Shown: in pieces, positions 47,567-57,318 of the stretch | How positions within the stretch are numbered: the first letter of the stretch is position 1 | Layout of the letters: each line of letters begins with the position of its first letter | Source: Paenalcaligenes niemegkensis | Lineage (GTDB): Bacteria; Pseudomonadota; Gammaproteobacteria; Burkholderiales; Burkholderiaceae_B | Length of the DNA: 64,000 nucleotides | Direction: 5' to 3' | NCBI RefSeq assembly: GCF_022230885.1 | Contig: NZ_JAKGCT010000002.1 | Location: forward strand, 186,001-250,000 | The notes under the pieces: model-generated | What the model was told of the DNA's origin: nothing | Seen by the model: the letters and a program-made list of their open reading frames with translations, nothing else | Databases searched by the model: none | Made by a program: the position numbers and the translations under genes

Positions 47567-48868
47567 ATGAGCAAAACCCATAGTATTAGCAAAACCTTAG
47601 GTCAGACGTTATTGGGGTTTAGCCTTGGTTTTAGCGTACAGAGCTACGCTGGCATTAGCTATTCGTTAGTAGAGAATCAGGCGGCAGCGGGCGAAACCGT
47701 TACGGTCCGCGCCATTTTATTCAACGATGGAAGCAACGAGCTAACGTGGTCGCCACCCAACGATCTGGTTATGCAGTGGCGCAACGTCAACGGTGGGGCT
47801 TTACGCAGCCTGGCTCAGCTTGACGGAAGTGGCCAGTCGGTCAGCGTTCCAGTCAATAACTTTGTCATCTTCAACTGGAAAGCCACCGTCCCTACTGCGT
47901 TGGACGGTGTGCAGGCGGTAAGCATAGAAGGCGCACCGGATTTATTTGCGCTTGACGTTAGCAGCGACTCACACAGTCTGCTGGCATCGTCCATAGTCAC
48001 CGCCCCTATTGTTGACGCCGGCGCGGCCGGACCTAACGAGAACGAAGACCCCGTTTTAAGCGATGACAAAGTGCTGGCTCTGGGAGCCACACCCAGTTAT
48101 GGACCTGCAGTAGGCCAAGCCCCCTCGGTCACCCCTGCACCCACTGCCTTCGAGAATTTCCGTAATGCCATCTCGTCACACGATGCGGTGTATTTCATTG
48201 TCGGCAACCGCCCCGAGAAAAACGCCAGATTCCAGATTAGCTTCAAGTATCGGCTTGCTACCCCCGCCGACGACGCAAACACACGGTTCTGGAATCACCT
48301 GTATATGGGTTACACGCAAACAGCAATATGGGACTTAAGCTCCGATTCGTCGCCTTTTATAGACACCACCTATAACCCCAGCGTGTTTTGGCGCAAAGAT
48401 GCTTTATTTAGATCTGACGATTATCGAAAGTTTTTCGGCCTGGATATAGGTGTTGAACACGCGTCCAACGGCAAAGGTGATAATGACTCACGCTCGTTGA
48501 ACGATGTCTATATTCAACCCGAATTCAATTATCGTCTCGTTGGTGGCAGCACCCTGAAATTTGCGCCGCGCTATAAACAATATTTCAGTACCAGCGACAA
48601 TCCAGATTACCGGGATTATGCGGGCAATGTTGATTGGCGTCTAAGCTGGGCACAGGACAATGGACTGCAACTAGGAGCCTTGTACCGGCGTGGAAAGGAA
48701 GGACGAGACAGTAAGCAGTTTGATGTCTCCTGGCCTTTACGCCGCACTCCGCTCAATATGAATGGCTATTTATATGTGCAGTATTTCCGTGGCTACGGCG
48801 AAACCCTCTTGGGCTACAACCACAAAAGCGACCCACATATCCGTTTCGGTCTGGCATTTGTTCCCTAA
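47567..48868 (+). CDS. pldA: Outer-membrane phospholipase A (OMPLA/PldA) with N-terminal extra domain
   Basis: Calcium-dependent outer-membrane phospholipase that removes mislocalised surface phospholipids. The precursor starts at ATG 47567 (MSKTHSISKTLGQTLLGFSL) with a signal peptide ending around SVQSYA. The C-terminal 250 residues form the OMPLA barrel, including HLYMGYTQTAIWDL and the catalytic His-Ser in GVEHASNGKGDNDSRSLNDV. The final strand ends FGLAFVP. Residues 28 to about 170 form an additional beta-rich segment (VENQAAAGETVTVRAILFND) not found in E. coli PldA. The open frame upstream to 47390 is not used because the signal peptide would be internal. Confidence 0.9.
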   Translation: MSKTHSISKTLGQTLLGFSLGFSVQSYAGISYSLVENQAAAGETVTVRAILFNDGSNELTWSPPNDLVMQWRNVNGGALRSLAQLDGSGQSVSVPVNNFVIFNWKATVPTALDGVQAVSIEGAPDLFALDVSSDSHSLLASSIVTAPIVDAGAAGPNENEDPVLSDDKVLALGATPSYGPAVGQAPSVTPAPTAFENFRNAISSHDAVYFIVGNRPEKNARFQISFKYRLATPADDANTRFWNHLYMGYTQTAIWDLSSDSSPFIDTTYNPSVFWRKDALFRSDDYRKFFGLDIGVEHASNGKGDNDSRSLNDVYIQPEFNYRLVGGSTLKFAPRYKQYFSTSDNPDYRDYAGNVDWRLSWAQDNGLQLGALYRRGKEGRDSKQFDVSWPLRRTPLNMNGYLYVQYFRGYGETLLGYNHKSDPHIRFGLAFVP

Positions 48869-48922
48869 GAACAAAAAAGCTTGCTATTGCCAAACAATAC
48901 ATGCTATTATCTTTTCTTTGTT

Positions 48923-48999
<77 letters not shown>

Positions 49000-49036
49000 A
49001 AAAGAAAAGAAGCAGTAACAGAATCAAGACAGAATC

Positions 49037-49071
49037 AAGGGTTTATGCGAAATTACGCGTAAGCCCTTTTT
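49037..49071 (+). terminator. Terminator downstream of tRNA-Pro
   Basis: AAGGG-TTTA-GCG pairs with CGC-TAA-CCCTT with small mismatches, followed by T5. It lies 38 bases after the tRNA. Confidence 0.7.
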
Positions 49072-49090
49072 CTTTGCCCGGCAGATTTGG

Positions 49091-49575
49091 CTAGTCCTGC
49101 TTCTCTTTCCTGAAAAAACTCAGCTCTCCTGACGGCTCGACGTATGCATTTTCGACCTCGCTTAAATGCTCGATGTCTTTAAGACGCATTTCGCTTCTGA
49201 GCTCATCAAGCGTAATAAACTGCTCGCGCATAATGCGTCGCTGTAACTTCCCATTTTTTATAATGCATCGCTTGGGAGGGGACAGGACTCTCTCCATCCG
49301 TGGGAAGAAATAGCTGAGACGATCAATGGCGGCCCCCAAAAAAGTATGGTTGACACCACCACCAAGCCATCGCTCAACGACTCAGATCCCCCTGACATGG
49401 CGTCGCCAGCCGCATCAGCCACTAACACCACAATCAGCAAATCGGCCACACTTACCGAACTAAGCTCCCGACGTCCAATGACCCGGGCGATAAAAAACAA
49501 AAACCAGTAAATAATAGAACCACGAAGCGCCATCTCGAAGGGGCCCAGTTCAAACTCAAAAATCTCCATGAACAT
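49091..49575 (-). CDS. DUF421 (YetF-like) membrane protein, apparent frameshift
   Basis: Membrane protein of about 161 residues with two or three N-terminal transmembrane helices (GSIIYWFLFFIARVIGRREL, SVADLLIVVLVADAAGDAMS). The cytoplasmic DUF421 domain (LQRRIMREQFITLDELRSEM, DIEHLSEVENAYVEPSGELS) is in a second frame. The break is at a C5 run (49333-49337); one extra base restores FWGAAIDRLSYFFPR. The molecular function of the family is not established; members are linked to spore or envelope physiology. It lies downstream of the cytochrome c gene in the same direction, with 27 bases between them, so it may share that transcript. Confidence 0.82.
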
Positions 49576-49602
49576 ACACCCCTTCCCCCAGCCGATTACG
49601 AG

Positions 49603-50022
49603 TTAGTTCAGGTCAAAATACTCATAGCCCTCTTGGCGCAGTGCCTTTGCATCTTTCTCTGCAATAGCATCCGAATAGTCATTGCCAAAATGCGTACGAA
49701 TATAATTCACAACGTTAGCAATCTGCTCGTCGTCCATCACTCCACCAAAGCCGGGCATGCCGCGCGTGCCGTACATCACCATATAAAGAGGATAGGCGGA
49801 AGCCGCCAATTTCGGATTATCGTCCAACGGGGGATAGATGGCGCCGGCCCCCACCGCCCCCTTGCCTTCAGCCATATGACAGCTTAAACAGACCGAGTCA
49901 TACAATTCTTTACCATCACGCTGCGTGAAATGCACCTCGCCCGTACTGACCACGGCGGTGTCAGCCCAGGTCACTGAGATACAAGCAGACAACACAGCCA
50001 ATGCAGCATAGCGCTTAAACAT
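49603..50022 (-). CDS. Periplasmic class I cytochrome c
   Basis: A 139-residue precursor with a signal peptide (MFKRYAALAVLSACISVTWA). The heme-attachment motif is CLSCH (around residue 45), and the distal Met ligand is in MYGTRGMPGFGG (around 88). Residues 15-20 positions before the heme (DGKELYDSV) fit the usual N-terminal helix. It starts 15 bases after the flavin amine oxidase stop codon on the same strand, so it is co-transcribed and is the likely electron acceptor of that enzyme. Confidence 0.92.
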   Translation of the reverse strand: MFKRYAALAVLSACISVTWADTAVVSTGEVHFTQRDGKELYDSVCLSCHMAEGKGAVGAGAIYPPLDDNPKLAASAYPLYMVMYGTRGMPGFGGVMDDEQIANVVNYIRTHFGNDYSDAIAEKDAKALRQEGYEYFDLN

Positions 50023-50037
50023 AGTGTTCTCTCCCTA

Positions 50038-51635
50038 TTAAGCTTTGGTGGCATGCGCATGCAAACGCGTGATCGCATCCAGAGAGGATAAAATCGCGCC
50101 TTCTTGCCATGCATTAATATAAGAGGCGTGCTCTCCAGCCAGAACAACACGGCCGTCGATTGCGCAGAGATTCTCGTAATGCTCCTTACGTCGACTTTCT
50201 GTCCACATGCCATAGCAACCTAATACCCACGGTACTCGGTGCCAGGCAACACTAATGCCACTTTTAAACTCTTCAGCGTATTGAGGATGAATCTTGCTTC
50301 CGAGCTCGACCGCCATTTTCACTCGTTCCTGAGGCTCCATCGAGCTGATTTCCACGGCATCCGGACCAAACATATAGGCCATCAGCAATACGCCAGGCCC
50401 TTTATCAAAATAATTGGAACTGGGGTAAGAAATCTGAGTAATCGGCATATCGGTATAAGAAATCCCTCCGAAAATTGAGTCATCTTCTTCCCAGAATCGC
50501 CGCTTGAACTCTCCCCCGACCTTCACTGAAGGTGCATAGGGCACCGCATCAATAGCCCCCTTCAAAGACTTGCCAACCTTGACATCCAGCTGACTCAGGA
50601 TAGAAAGCGGAATAGTACATACGCACCAATCTGCTGTTTCAGTGAGCTTCTCGCCTGACTCCGTGTCTTCGAAATGGACGGTCACGCCTTCATCGTTCTG
50701 GTCAACGGCCATGACCTGGGAATGATAACGAATCACGTCACCCAACTCTTTACCGAAGGCTTCGCCGATTTTCCCCATTCCTCCCACCGGTTGAAACATG
50801 GTTTGCTGGAATTCATACATATTATGAATCCCCATGTTTGACCATAAGCGCGAATTCAAAACCTCTTTTAATCCTATGGGCGTGGAGTCCTCAGCCAGCG
50901 GCTGCAAGCCGCCTCCAGGATCCACGTCAAAGCCTCTGAAGGCCGAAGCTGATGCCCCCTTCTCGTACTTAAGATCCTTATTTAAGGCTCCCAGCGTACG
51001 CAAAGACTCAAGCATGATTTCCTGATCTTCTTTAGATAACGCATCGTCCAGATGATTCGCGTTGACGGCCTTGGCGAGCAACTCAGAAGTGTGGCCATAG
51101 TAATCTGAACGAATATGGCGCAGGCGCTGCGGTTTACCGTCGAAATAGTCGGCACTGTGCAAAAAAGCGTTGTAGTCATACTGGATAAAAGGCTCAAGCA
51201 TCACCTTTAAGCGCCTACAGTAATCCAGAAGCGCGTGATGATGGAAAGGAATCCGCCATGGCCCCGGATTAATATAATTGTCTTTATCAAAAGTGCAGTC
51301 TTGCTTGAACCCACCTAGTTCGGTGTAGGTGTCCCCGCCATGAATCGTCCAGTTACGCCCACCAGCCCGATCATTAAACTCCAGGATTTTTACCTTATAA
51401 CCTGCGTTACGTAGTTCGAAGGCAGCTACCAGCCCGGCCAGCCCCCGCCAAGGATCAAGACTGAAGCCCCCTCCTTAGCCTGCCCTTCCAGTTTAAATGG
51501 CCCTTTAAAATCACTTTCAGCAGCATGTCCCAAACTCGTCATTGCCTGATACATAGCAGCTCCTCCTGCCGCGTATCCGACCATCGAAAGGAACTTGCGC
51601 CGAGTAAAACCACCGCTTCTAAGTAGGTCTTGCAT
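50038..51635 (-). CDS. Tat-exported flavin amine oxidase/dehydrogenase, apparent frameshift
   Basis: FAD enzyme of the monoamine oxidase/L-amino-acid oxidase superfamily, 532 residues when corrected. The N-terminus has a twin-arginine signal (GGFTRRKFLSMVGYAAGGAA), so it acts in the periplasm. The frame breaks at a C5 run (51442-51446); one extra base restores the dinucleotide motif LILGGGLAGLVAAFELRNAG and AGGRNWTIHGGD. The catalytic body runs to 50038 and ends with the FAD-binding motif VLAGEHASYINAWQEGAI. The cytochrome c gene follows 15 bases later. NicA2 of Pseudomonas, a nicotine-degrading member of this superfamily, passes electrons to the cytochrome CycN rather than to oxygen; a similar mode is inferred here. 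The amine substrate is unknown. Confidence 0.85.
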
Positions 51636-51728
51636 TATTCACCTCTTCCAAAAAACGATTGCTAGACAAAGCACTTTTCTTAGAGATGCAAACGCGCACA
51701 TTGGCTCGACTACAACTGCTGGAGCGCA

Positions 51729-51747
51729 ATATTCTCCAAGAGAATAT
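51729..51747. promoter_or_regulatory. Perfect palindrome upstream of the amine oxidase operon
   Basis: ATATTCTC-CAA-GAGAATAT is an 8-base inverted repeat 94 bases before the amine oxidase ATG. No regulator gene is adjacent. The rest of the 51636-51871 gap shows no gene. Confidence 0.45.
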
Positions 51748-51871
51748 AAGCTTTTAAGACTAAAAAATTTACCGCAGGATTCTACACACTAGCACAGCCC
51801 CGATAATTAATGGCAATGAGCAATTTAAAGAAGGTTACAAAACTTAAGTCTCTGCCCGATTTAACAGACGT

Positions 51872-51898
51872 AAAAAAGCCGCGAAACTTAGGCGCGGC
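51872..51898 (-). terminator. Terminator of the solute-binding protein gene
   Basis: Minus strand GCCGCG and CGCGGC (51893-51898 and 51878-51883) are followed by T6, about 30 bases after the stop codon. Confidence 0.88.
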
Positions 51899-51929
51899 CC
51901 ATCAGCTATTTAAGATTAACGCGTTAGCG

Positions 51930-52655
51930 CTAAGGCGCGGCCGTATCCAGAGACTGATTACTACGCGCCAGCGACTCTTGCACAAAACCGCTAGCCTTCA
52001 TCTCTTGAATAAAATCGTTGAACCACTGATGCGCTACATCTCGGCTTTTAGGTATAGCTATGGCCTGTTGAATGGCAGTGAAATGATCATCCAGTACCCG
52101 TAAACCGGCATTAGACTGCGCATAGGCAATCAAAGGCTGGCGGACACCCGCAGCGGCCTCCAGCTTCTTATCTATATAAAGACTGATGGCACTGGCGGAG
52201 GTAGCAGCCCGCTCAATCGTCGCATGCTGCAAGTGGCGGCTTAAAAATAGATCATAGGCGGCGCCTTTACCCACTGCAATACGCACTCCCGGCTTATCCA
52301 GATCCTCAACGCTCTTATACGGTGAACTCTCGCTGACTAAATACGTCCCCTCAATGAGTACATAGGGATCGGTAAAATTAATTTTTTCAGCGCGTATCGG
52401 ATCAACAGCCATAAAGGCCAGGTCCCAGGAGTTTGCACTTAGACCATCAAACACCTTGCCTGCGGCATCGTAACTGATAAAACGAGGTACAACTCCCAGC
52501 CTGCGTGCGGCCTCTCGGGCTAAGTCGGCAGATATCCCTGCAGGAGCACCATCGCTGGCATTACGCTGCGCCAGCACCGGATTCCCGTAGTTTATTGCTA
52601 CACGCAGTTCGCCGCCTGGAGCCAGATCATTTAGTACATTCGAAAAATCAGCCAT
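51930..52655 (-). CDS. Amino-acid-type solute-binding domain protein lacking a signal peptide
   Basis: Family 3 periplasmic-binding-fold protein of 241 residues (GGELRVAINYGNPVLAQR, GISADLAREAARRLGVVPRF, DLAFMAVDPIRAEKINFTDP, VGKGAAYDLFLSRHL). ATG 52655 (MADFSNVLNDLAPGGEL) has AGGAG eight bases upstream and starts close to the mature fold, with no export signal. The frame remains open upstream to 52712, but the added residues (including HLFILSSRSIVMADF) do not form a convincing signal peptide. It may be a cytoplasmic ligand sensor or enzyme-like binding protein, or a start codon is misjudged. No ABC permease or ATPase gene is adjacent. Confidence 0.8.
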   Translation of the reverse strand: MADFSNVLNDLAPGGELRVAINYGNPVLAQRNASDGAPAGISADLAREAARRLGVVPRFISYDAAGKVFDGLSANSWDLAFMAVDPIRAEKINFTDPYVLIEGTYLVSESSPYKSVEDLDKPGVRIAVGKGAAYDLFLSRHLQHATIERAATSASAISLYIDKKLEAAAGVRQPLIAYAQSNAGLRVLDDHFTAIQQAIAIPKSRDVAHQWFNDFIQEMKASGFVQESLARSNQSLDTAAP

Positions 52656-52806
52656 CACAATACTCCTGCTACTTAAAATAAAGAGGTGACTAAACCATGC
52701 CGCATCAGGCAAGCTTCCGTCAATGCCGCAGCCACTTATAATAAAACGCTAATCATTTCGCTAAAATAGGGCTTCTGTCGCCCGGTACATTTAACCAAGG
52801 AAGTCT

Positions 52807-53216
52807 GTGTCTGCTGCTACCCTCGATGATCTCGGTAAATTAATACTGCGCCTAAGCATTGGTGCATTACTACTATTACATGGAATTCAAAAACTTTCAC
52901 ACGGAGTCAGTGGAATTGAAAGCCTGATTATCGCCAAAGGCTTCCCCAGTATCTGGCCTGGGGCGTTTACCTAGGCGAAGTTGCCGCTCCACTGCTTATA
53001 CTGATCGGTGCCTACACTCGTTTAGGAGGCTTGCTGGTAACCCTGAACATGATGACCGCCATTTGGCTTGTACATAGCCATCAACTCTACAAACTTAACA
53101 GCGCTGGTGGATCTCAGATCGAGCTGCAAGCCTTATTCTTGTTCGGCGGCTTGTGCATTACGCTGCTCGGAGCCGGAAGATATAGCCTAAGTGGCTCTGG
53201 CGGAAGGTGGAATTAG
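52807..53216 (+). CDS. DoxX-family membrane protein, apparent frameshift
   Basis: Small four-helix membrane protein of about 136 residues from GTG 52807, with AAGGAAG before it. The first half (LGKLILRLSIGALLLLHGIQ) and the second half (GVYLGEVAAPLLILIGAYTR, then QALFLFGGLCITLLGAGRYS) are in different frames around a C4 run in TTCCCCAG near 52945. One extra C restores KGFPQYLAWGVYLGE. The DoxX family includes thiosulfate:quinone oxidoreductase subunits and stress-related membrane proteins, and the role here is unknown. It is divergent from the solute-binding gene. Confidence 0.82.
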
Positions 53217-53272
53217 TCGTTCATAAACTTAGGCAGCCAACAGTTTCTGGTTTCCCTGAGAAAACCGGAAAC

Positions 53273-53316
53273 AAAAAAACACCCCACAGACCGGACAAAT
53301 ACTCCAGCTTGTGGGG
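53273..53316 (-). terminator. Terminator of the pst operon
   Basis: CCCCACA (53282-53288) pairs with TGTGGGG (53310-53316) over a 21-base loop. T7 follows on the minus strand, about 35 bases after the pstB stop codon. Confidence 0.75.
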
Positions 53317-53350
53317 CGTAGCTAAGCCTGAATAAAGGCTTGTTTTCTAA

Positions 53351-54148
53351 TTAGCCAAAGCGGCCGGTAATGTAGTCTTCGGTTTCTTTACGAGCAGGCT
53401 TGACGAAAATCTGATCTGTTTCGCCATACTCCATGAGCTCGCCCAGGTACATATAGGCAGTGTAGTCAGAACAGCGCGCTGCTTGTTGCATATTATGAGT
53501 CACAATAACCACGGTGTAATCGGCTTTTAACTCGGTAATCAGTTCTTCGATTTTTGCGGTAGAGATAGGGTCAAGCGCAGAGCAAGGCTCATCGAGAAGT
53601 AAAACCTCGGGCTTGATTGCCACACCTCGAGCTATGCACAGACGTTGCTGCTGGCCGCCGGACAAGCTGTTTCCACTTTGATTAAGCTTATCTTTGACTT
53701 CATTCCAAAGTGCTGCCTTGGTCAGGGCCCACTCTATGCGTTCATCCATTTCGCCTTTGCTTAACTTCTCGAAGAGGCGCACGCCAAAAGCAATGTTGTC
53801 ATAAATGCTCATGGGGAAAGGAGTGGGTTTTTGAAAAACCATACCAATCTTGGCGCGAATTAACGAAATATCGAGCTTAGAAGTCAGGACGTCTTCGTTA
53901 TCGAGCAGAATCTGACCCTCGGCACGCTGTCCGGGGTACAGTTCGAACATACGATTAAAGGTACGTAACAAGGTGGACTTACCACAGCCAGAAGGCCCGA
54001 TAAAAGCGGTTACTTTGTTTTCTTTAATCGACATATTCACGTTTTTTAAAGCGTGAAAACCACCGTAATAGAAATTTAAGTCTTTTACCTCGAGCTTAAC
54101 GCGCTCAGGCACAGCTATAGTTTGCATTGTATTGTCTAATCCAGGCAT
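53351..54148 (-). CDS. pstB: Phosphate ABC transporter ATP-binding protein PstB
   Basis: ATPase of the high-affinity phosphate importer, 265 residues. Walker A is GPSGCGKST (around residue 46), the signature is [15 protein letters not shown] (around 158), Walker B is [13 protein letters not shown] (around 178), and the switch His is in [10 protein letters not shown]. The start is ATG 54148 ([20 protein letters not shown]) with GGAG five bases upstream. It is the last gene of pstS-pstC-pstA-pstB; phoU is not directly downstream in this window. Confidence 0.95.
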   Translation of the reverse strand: MPGLDNTMQTIAVPERVKLEVKDLNFYYGGFHALKNVNMSIKENKVTAFIGPSGCGKSTLLRTFNRMFELYPGQRAEGQILLDNEDVLTSKLDISLIRAKIGMVFQKPTPFPMSIYDNIAFGVRLFEKLSKGEMDERIEWALTKAALWNEVKDKLNQSGNSLSGGQQQRLCIARGVAIKPEVLLLDEPCSALDPISTAKIEELITELKADYTVVIVTHNMQQAARCSDYTAYMYLGELMEYGETDQIFVKPARKETEDYITGRFG

Positions 54149-54161
54149 GAGGACTCCGTAT

Positions 54162-55028
54162 TTATTTATTGCGGAACAGCGTGCGGGCAATAATATTGAT
54201 CCCCAGCACAAACAGGGTAATCAGCACAGCGCCGGCCCACGCCAGACGGTTCCAATCTTCAAAGGGGCTAGCCGCATACTGGAAAATAACCACTGGCAAG
54301 TTCGCCATAGGCGCATTCATGTTCAACGACATGAACTGGTTATTCAAGGCGGTAAATAATAAAGGTGCAGTTTCGCCTGCTATTCGCGCGACAGCCAATA
54401 AGATGCCTGTGATAATTCCAGAGAGAGCAGCGCGATAACTGATGCTCATTATGATGCGCCACTGCGGGCACCCCAAGGCTGCTGCTGCTTCGCGCAGACT
54501 ATTGGGTACAAGCTGCAGCATATTGTCGGTAGAGCGTACAACCACTGGAATCACCAGAATCGCCAATGCAAATGAGCCCGCCCACCCGGAGTAATGACCA
54601 ACTTGAGCCACATAGACGGCATAGATAAACAAACCAATAACAATGGAGGGCGCTGAAAGCAGCACGTCGTTCAGGAATCGGGTAGCGGGAGCCAACCAGC
54701 CACGCTGCCCATACTCGGCCAGATAAGTACCTGCCAACACCCCGATAGGCGTCCCAATCAGTGTACCGACCCCAGCCATCATGAAGCTGCCTAAGATGGC
54801 ATTCAGCAAGCCACCATCGCCGCCAGGCGGAGGGGTGGCGTGGAAAAACAAGTCAAAAGATAAGGCTGCCGCCCCTTTTATAAGTAGGGTCAGAATAATC
54901 CAGAAAAGCCAGAACAACCCAAAAATCAGTGCGATTGACGACAAGGTAAGCATCAGGCGATTGATTGAGTTACGGCGCTTGTAAACAGCGTTATTGGCAT
55001 TCAGTACAGATGATTTAGTTTCAGTCAT
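54162..55028 (-). CDS. pstA: Phosphate ABC transporter permease PstA
   Basis: Inner-membrane permease subunit of 288 residues with six predicted helices. The EAA-type cytoplasmic loop is [20 protein letters not shown] (around residue 182), which docks PstB. The N-terminal helix ([20 protein letters not shown]) and the periplasmic segment with [20 protein letters not shown] are typical of PstA. It lies 14 bases after pstC and 13 bases before pstB on the minus strand, as in other pst operons. Confidence 0.95.
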   Translation of the reverse strand: MTETKSSVLNANNAVYKRRNSINRLMLTLSSIALIFGLFWLFWIILTLLIKGAAALSFDLFFHATPPPGGDGGLLNAILGSFMMAGVGTLIGTPIGVLAGTYLAEYGQRGWLAPATRFLNDVLLSAPSIVIGLFIYAVYVAQVGHYSGWAGSFALAILVIPVVVRSTDNMLQLVPNSLREAAAALGCPQWRIIMSISYRAALSGIITGILLAVARIAGETAPLLFTALNNQFMSLNMNAPMANLPVVIFQYAASPFEDWNRLAWAGAVLITLFVLGINIIARTLFRNK

Positions 55029-55042
55029 GGTGGTTGCTCGCC

Positions 55043-55981
55043 TTAAGTTTTAGTACCTTCGCTCTTGGATAAACGAAGCAGCAAAAGTTTAGATATTGCA
55101 AGCACCACAGTGGTGATCAGGAACAGAATCAGGCCCAGCTCGAGCAACGCGGCTTTTTGCATACCGCCCGCTTCGTTAAATTCGTTTGCAAGCGCAGATG
55201 CAATAGAGTTTGATGGAGCGAAAATAGAATTCGGCAGGTTGAATGCATTACCGATGACAAAGGTAACTGCCATGGTTTCACCTAAAGCACGGCCCAACCC
55301 CAGCATAATGCCGCCAATGACGCCATTTTTGGTAAAAGGCAATACAACCTTCCAGGTGACTTCCCATGTAGTGCTGCCCAGGCCATAGGCCGACTCTTTT
55401 AGCAGCGGAGGGACCAGCTCGAATACGTCACGCATTACCGCTGTAATAAACGGAATGACCATGATCGAAAGAATTAAGCCTGCAGTAAATACCCCAATAC
55501 CAAAGGGAGGCCCCGCAAACACTTGTTCGAGTATGGGGACCCCTTCGAAAAACGAGATCGCATTAGGCTGTACATAACGCTGAAATATGGGCACAAATAC
55601 GAACAGCCCCCACATACCGTAAATAATAGAGGGGATCGCGGCCAGCATTTCGATGGCGGTGCCCAGTGGTCTACGGAGCCAGACAGGCGATAGTTCAGTT
55701 AAGAACATGGCAATGCCAAAGGAAACCGGCACGGCGATAGCCAAGGCAATAAGTGAGGTTATCAAGGTACCAAAAATGGGTACCAATGCCCCATAGTTGT
55801 TACGAACCGGATCCCAGTCATTGGTCCACAAAAAAGCGAATCCATTACCGACAATGGATTCGCGGCTACCATAAAGTAGCGATATCGTGATTGCAGCCAA
55901 TAACAGGAAGACGAAGAACGCAAAACCGCGAGTCACGTTCTTGAAGATGACGTCTAAGAAGACATTCTGGGTTTGTTTCAT
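55043..55981 (-). CDS. pstC: Phosphate ABC transporter permease PstC
   Basis: Inner-membrane permease of 312 residues, partner of PstA. The helices include [20 protein letters not shown] (around residue 17) and [20 protein letters not shown] (around 95). The EAA loop is [20 protein letters not shown] (around 200). The gene is separated from pstS by a 185-base gap with a hairpin, a common arrangement that lets pstS mRNA accumulate above the rest of the operon. Confidence 0.95.
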   Translation of the reverse strand: MKQTQNVFLDVIFKNVTRGFAFFVFLLLAAITISLLYGSRESIVGNGFAFLWTNDWDPVRNNYGALVPIFGTLITSLIALAIAVPVSFGIAMFLTELSPVWLRRPLGTAIEMLAAIPSIIYGMWGLFVFVPIFQRYVQPNAISFFEGVPILEQVFAGPPFGIGVFTAGLILSIMVIPFITAVMRDVFELVPPLLKESAYGLGSTTWEVTWKVVLPFTKNGVIGGIMLGLGRALGETMAVTFVIGNAFNLPNSIFAPSNSIASALANEFNEAGGMQKAALLELGLILFLITTVVLAISKLLLLRLSKSEGTKT

Positions 55982-56074
55982 AACAGCGTCTTGGGCAATG
56001 AACCTAATTCAGCGTGGATTTTGAGCATATTGTTAGGCGCTCTAAAATTACAAAACCGTAATTGTCACACAACA

Positions 56075-56107
56075 AGGACGGAACCACCTAGCTTGATGGA
56101 ACCGTCC
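56075..56107 (-). other. Hairpin between pstS and pstC (possible attenuator or mRNA stabiliser)
   Basis: AGGACGG (56075-56081) pairs with CCGTCCT (56101-56107), and CCA/TGG extends the stem past a 2x2 AA/AA internal loop. No T-run follows, so partial termination or protection of pstS mRNA is more likely than full termination. Confidence 0.45.
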
Positions 56108-56166
56108 TGTGCTGCAGGGTGGTTAAACCCTGTTCAAGCATAAACTTATTTTACTATGCAACCCGC

Positions 56167-57210
56167 TTACTTCCAGATCGCTGAACCGTCTGTAGCTTTG
56201 ATCTCAGAGGCCCATGCCGCCTTGATTTTGTCTGTAACTTCTTTAGGCAGTGCTACGTAGTCAAGCTCTTCAGCTTGTTTAGCACCATTTTCGAATGCCC
56301 AGTTAAAGAAGTTAAGTGCAGCTAGTGCGTTCTCAGGCTTATCTTGAGTTTTGTGCATCAAGATAAAGGAGGCTGAAGTAACAGGCCATGAATCAGCACC
56401 TGGCTCTTCGGTAAGGATAACACCCATACCTGGTGCGCTATCCCAATCAGCGTTGGCGGCTGCGGCTGCAAAGCTGGCTTGTGAAGGCTGCACAAACTGG
56501 CCATCTTTATTGCGCAGCTGTGTCCAGGACAGATTGTTTTGTTTTGCGTAGGCGTATTCAACGTAACCGATGGAGTCTTTAAGCTGACGTACGTAAGCTG
56601 CTACCCCTTCGTTACCTTTACCGCCCTGACCTGTAGGCCAGCGTACTGCTTTACCTTCGCCAACAGTCTCTTTCCAGTCGGGCGATACTTTGGACAGGTA
56701 GTTTGTCCAGCCAAAGGTGGTACCTGAGCCGTCAGAGCGGTGTACAACTACGATTGAGCTGGATGACAGGTTAAGGTCGGGATTAAGCGCCTTGATAGCC
56801 TCGTCGTCCCATTTGGTGATCTTGGACAAATAGATATTGGCCAGAACTTCACCGGAAAGACGGAGTTCGCCTGGCTTGATACCGTCGATGTTTACAACAG
56901 GTACTGTGCCACCAATAATAGCGGGGAACTGAATGAGGCTGTCCTTATCAAGTGCCTCGCCTGTCATGGGGTCATCAGATGCACCAAAATCAACGGTTTT
57001 GGCAATGATCTGTTGCTGACCGCCACCAGAACCAATGGACTGATAGTTAACTTGCTTACCGGTTTCTTCGTGGAATGTAGCTGCCCATTTAGCATAAATA
57101 GGGTAAGGGAAAGAAGCCCCTGCGCCAGTAATATTAACGGCTTGCACGGACAGAGCGGCAGCGCTAAATGCGATACCGACAGTAAATTTAGATAAAACGC
57201 GTTTCAGCAT
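56167..57210 (-). CDS. pstS: Phosphate-binding periplasmic protein PstS
   Basis: Periplasmic high-affinity phosphate receptor, 347 residues. A signal peptide (MLKRVLSKFTVGIAFSAAAL) precedes the mature start NITGAGASFPYPIYAKWAAT. The phosphate-contact segments are visible: GSGGGQQQI (around residue 60), DFGASDDPMTGE (around 75) and VVHRSDGSGTTFGWTNYLS (around 155). ATG 57210 is used, with GAGG eight bases upstream; the open frame upstream is not family sequence. It is the first gene of pstSCAB, with a Pho-box-like element upstream. Confidence 0.96.
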   Translation of the reverse strand: MLKRVLSKFTVGIAFSAAALSVQAVNITGAGASFPYPIYAKWAATFHEETGKQVNYQSIGSGGGQQQIIAKTVDFGASDDPMTGEALDKDSLIQFPAIIGGTVPVVNIDGIKPGELRLSGEVLANIYLSKITKWDDEAIKALNPDLNLSSSSIVVVHRSDGSGTTFGWTNYLSKVSPDWKETVGEGKAVRWPTGQGGKGNEGVAAYVRQLKDSIGYVEYAYAKQNNLSWTQLRNKDGQFVQPSQASFAAAAANADWDSAPGMGVILTEEPGADSWPVTSASFILMHKTQDKPENALAALNFFNWAFENGAKQAEELDYVALPKEVTDKIKAAWASEIKATDGSAIWK

Positions 57211-57281
57211 CGAGACACCCTCAATATGAGATTCGGAAAACAGGTGGTTTCCTGTATGTGACGCTATAGTAAAGGTCAAAT

Positions 57282-57299
57282 ATTACATGTTCGTGACAC
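57282..57299 (-). promoter_or_regulatory. Candidate Pho box (PhoB site) upstream of pstS
   Basis: Minus strand GTGTCAC-GAAC-ATGTAAT: two 7-base repeats in the 11-base period of the Pho box (consensus CTGTCAT-N4-CTGTCAT), each matching 5 of 7. It is placed about 70 bases before the pstS ATG. Confidence 0.5.
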
Positions 57300-57318
57300 T
57301 CATGACTTTTTTCAATAT

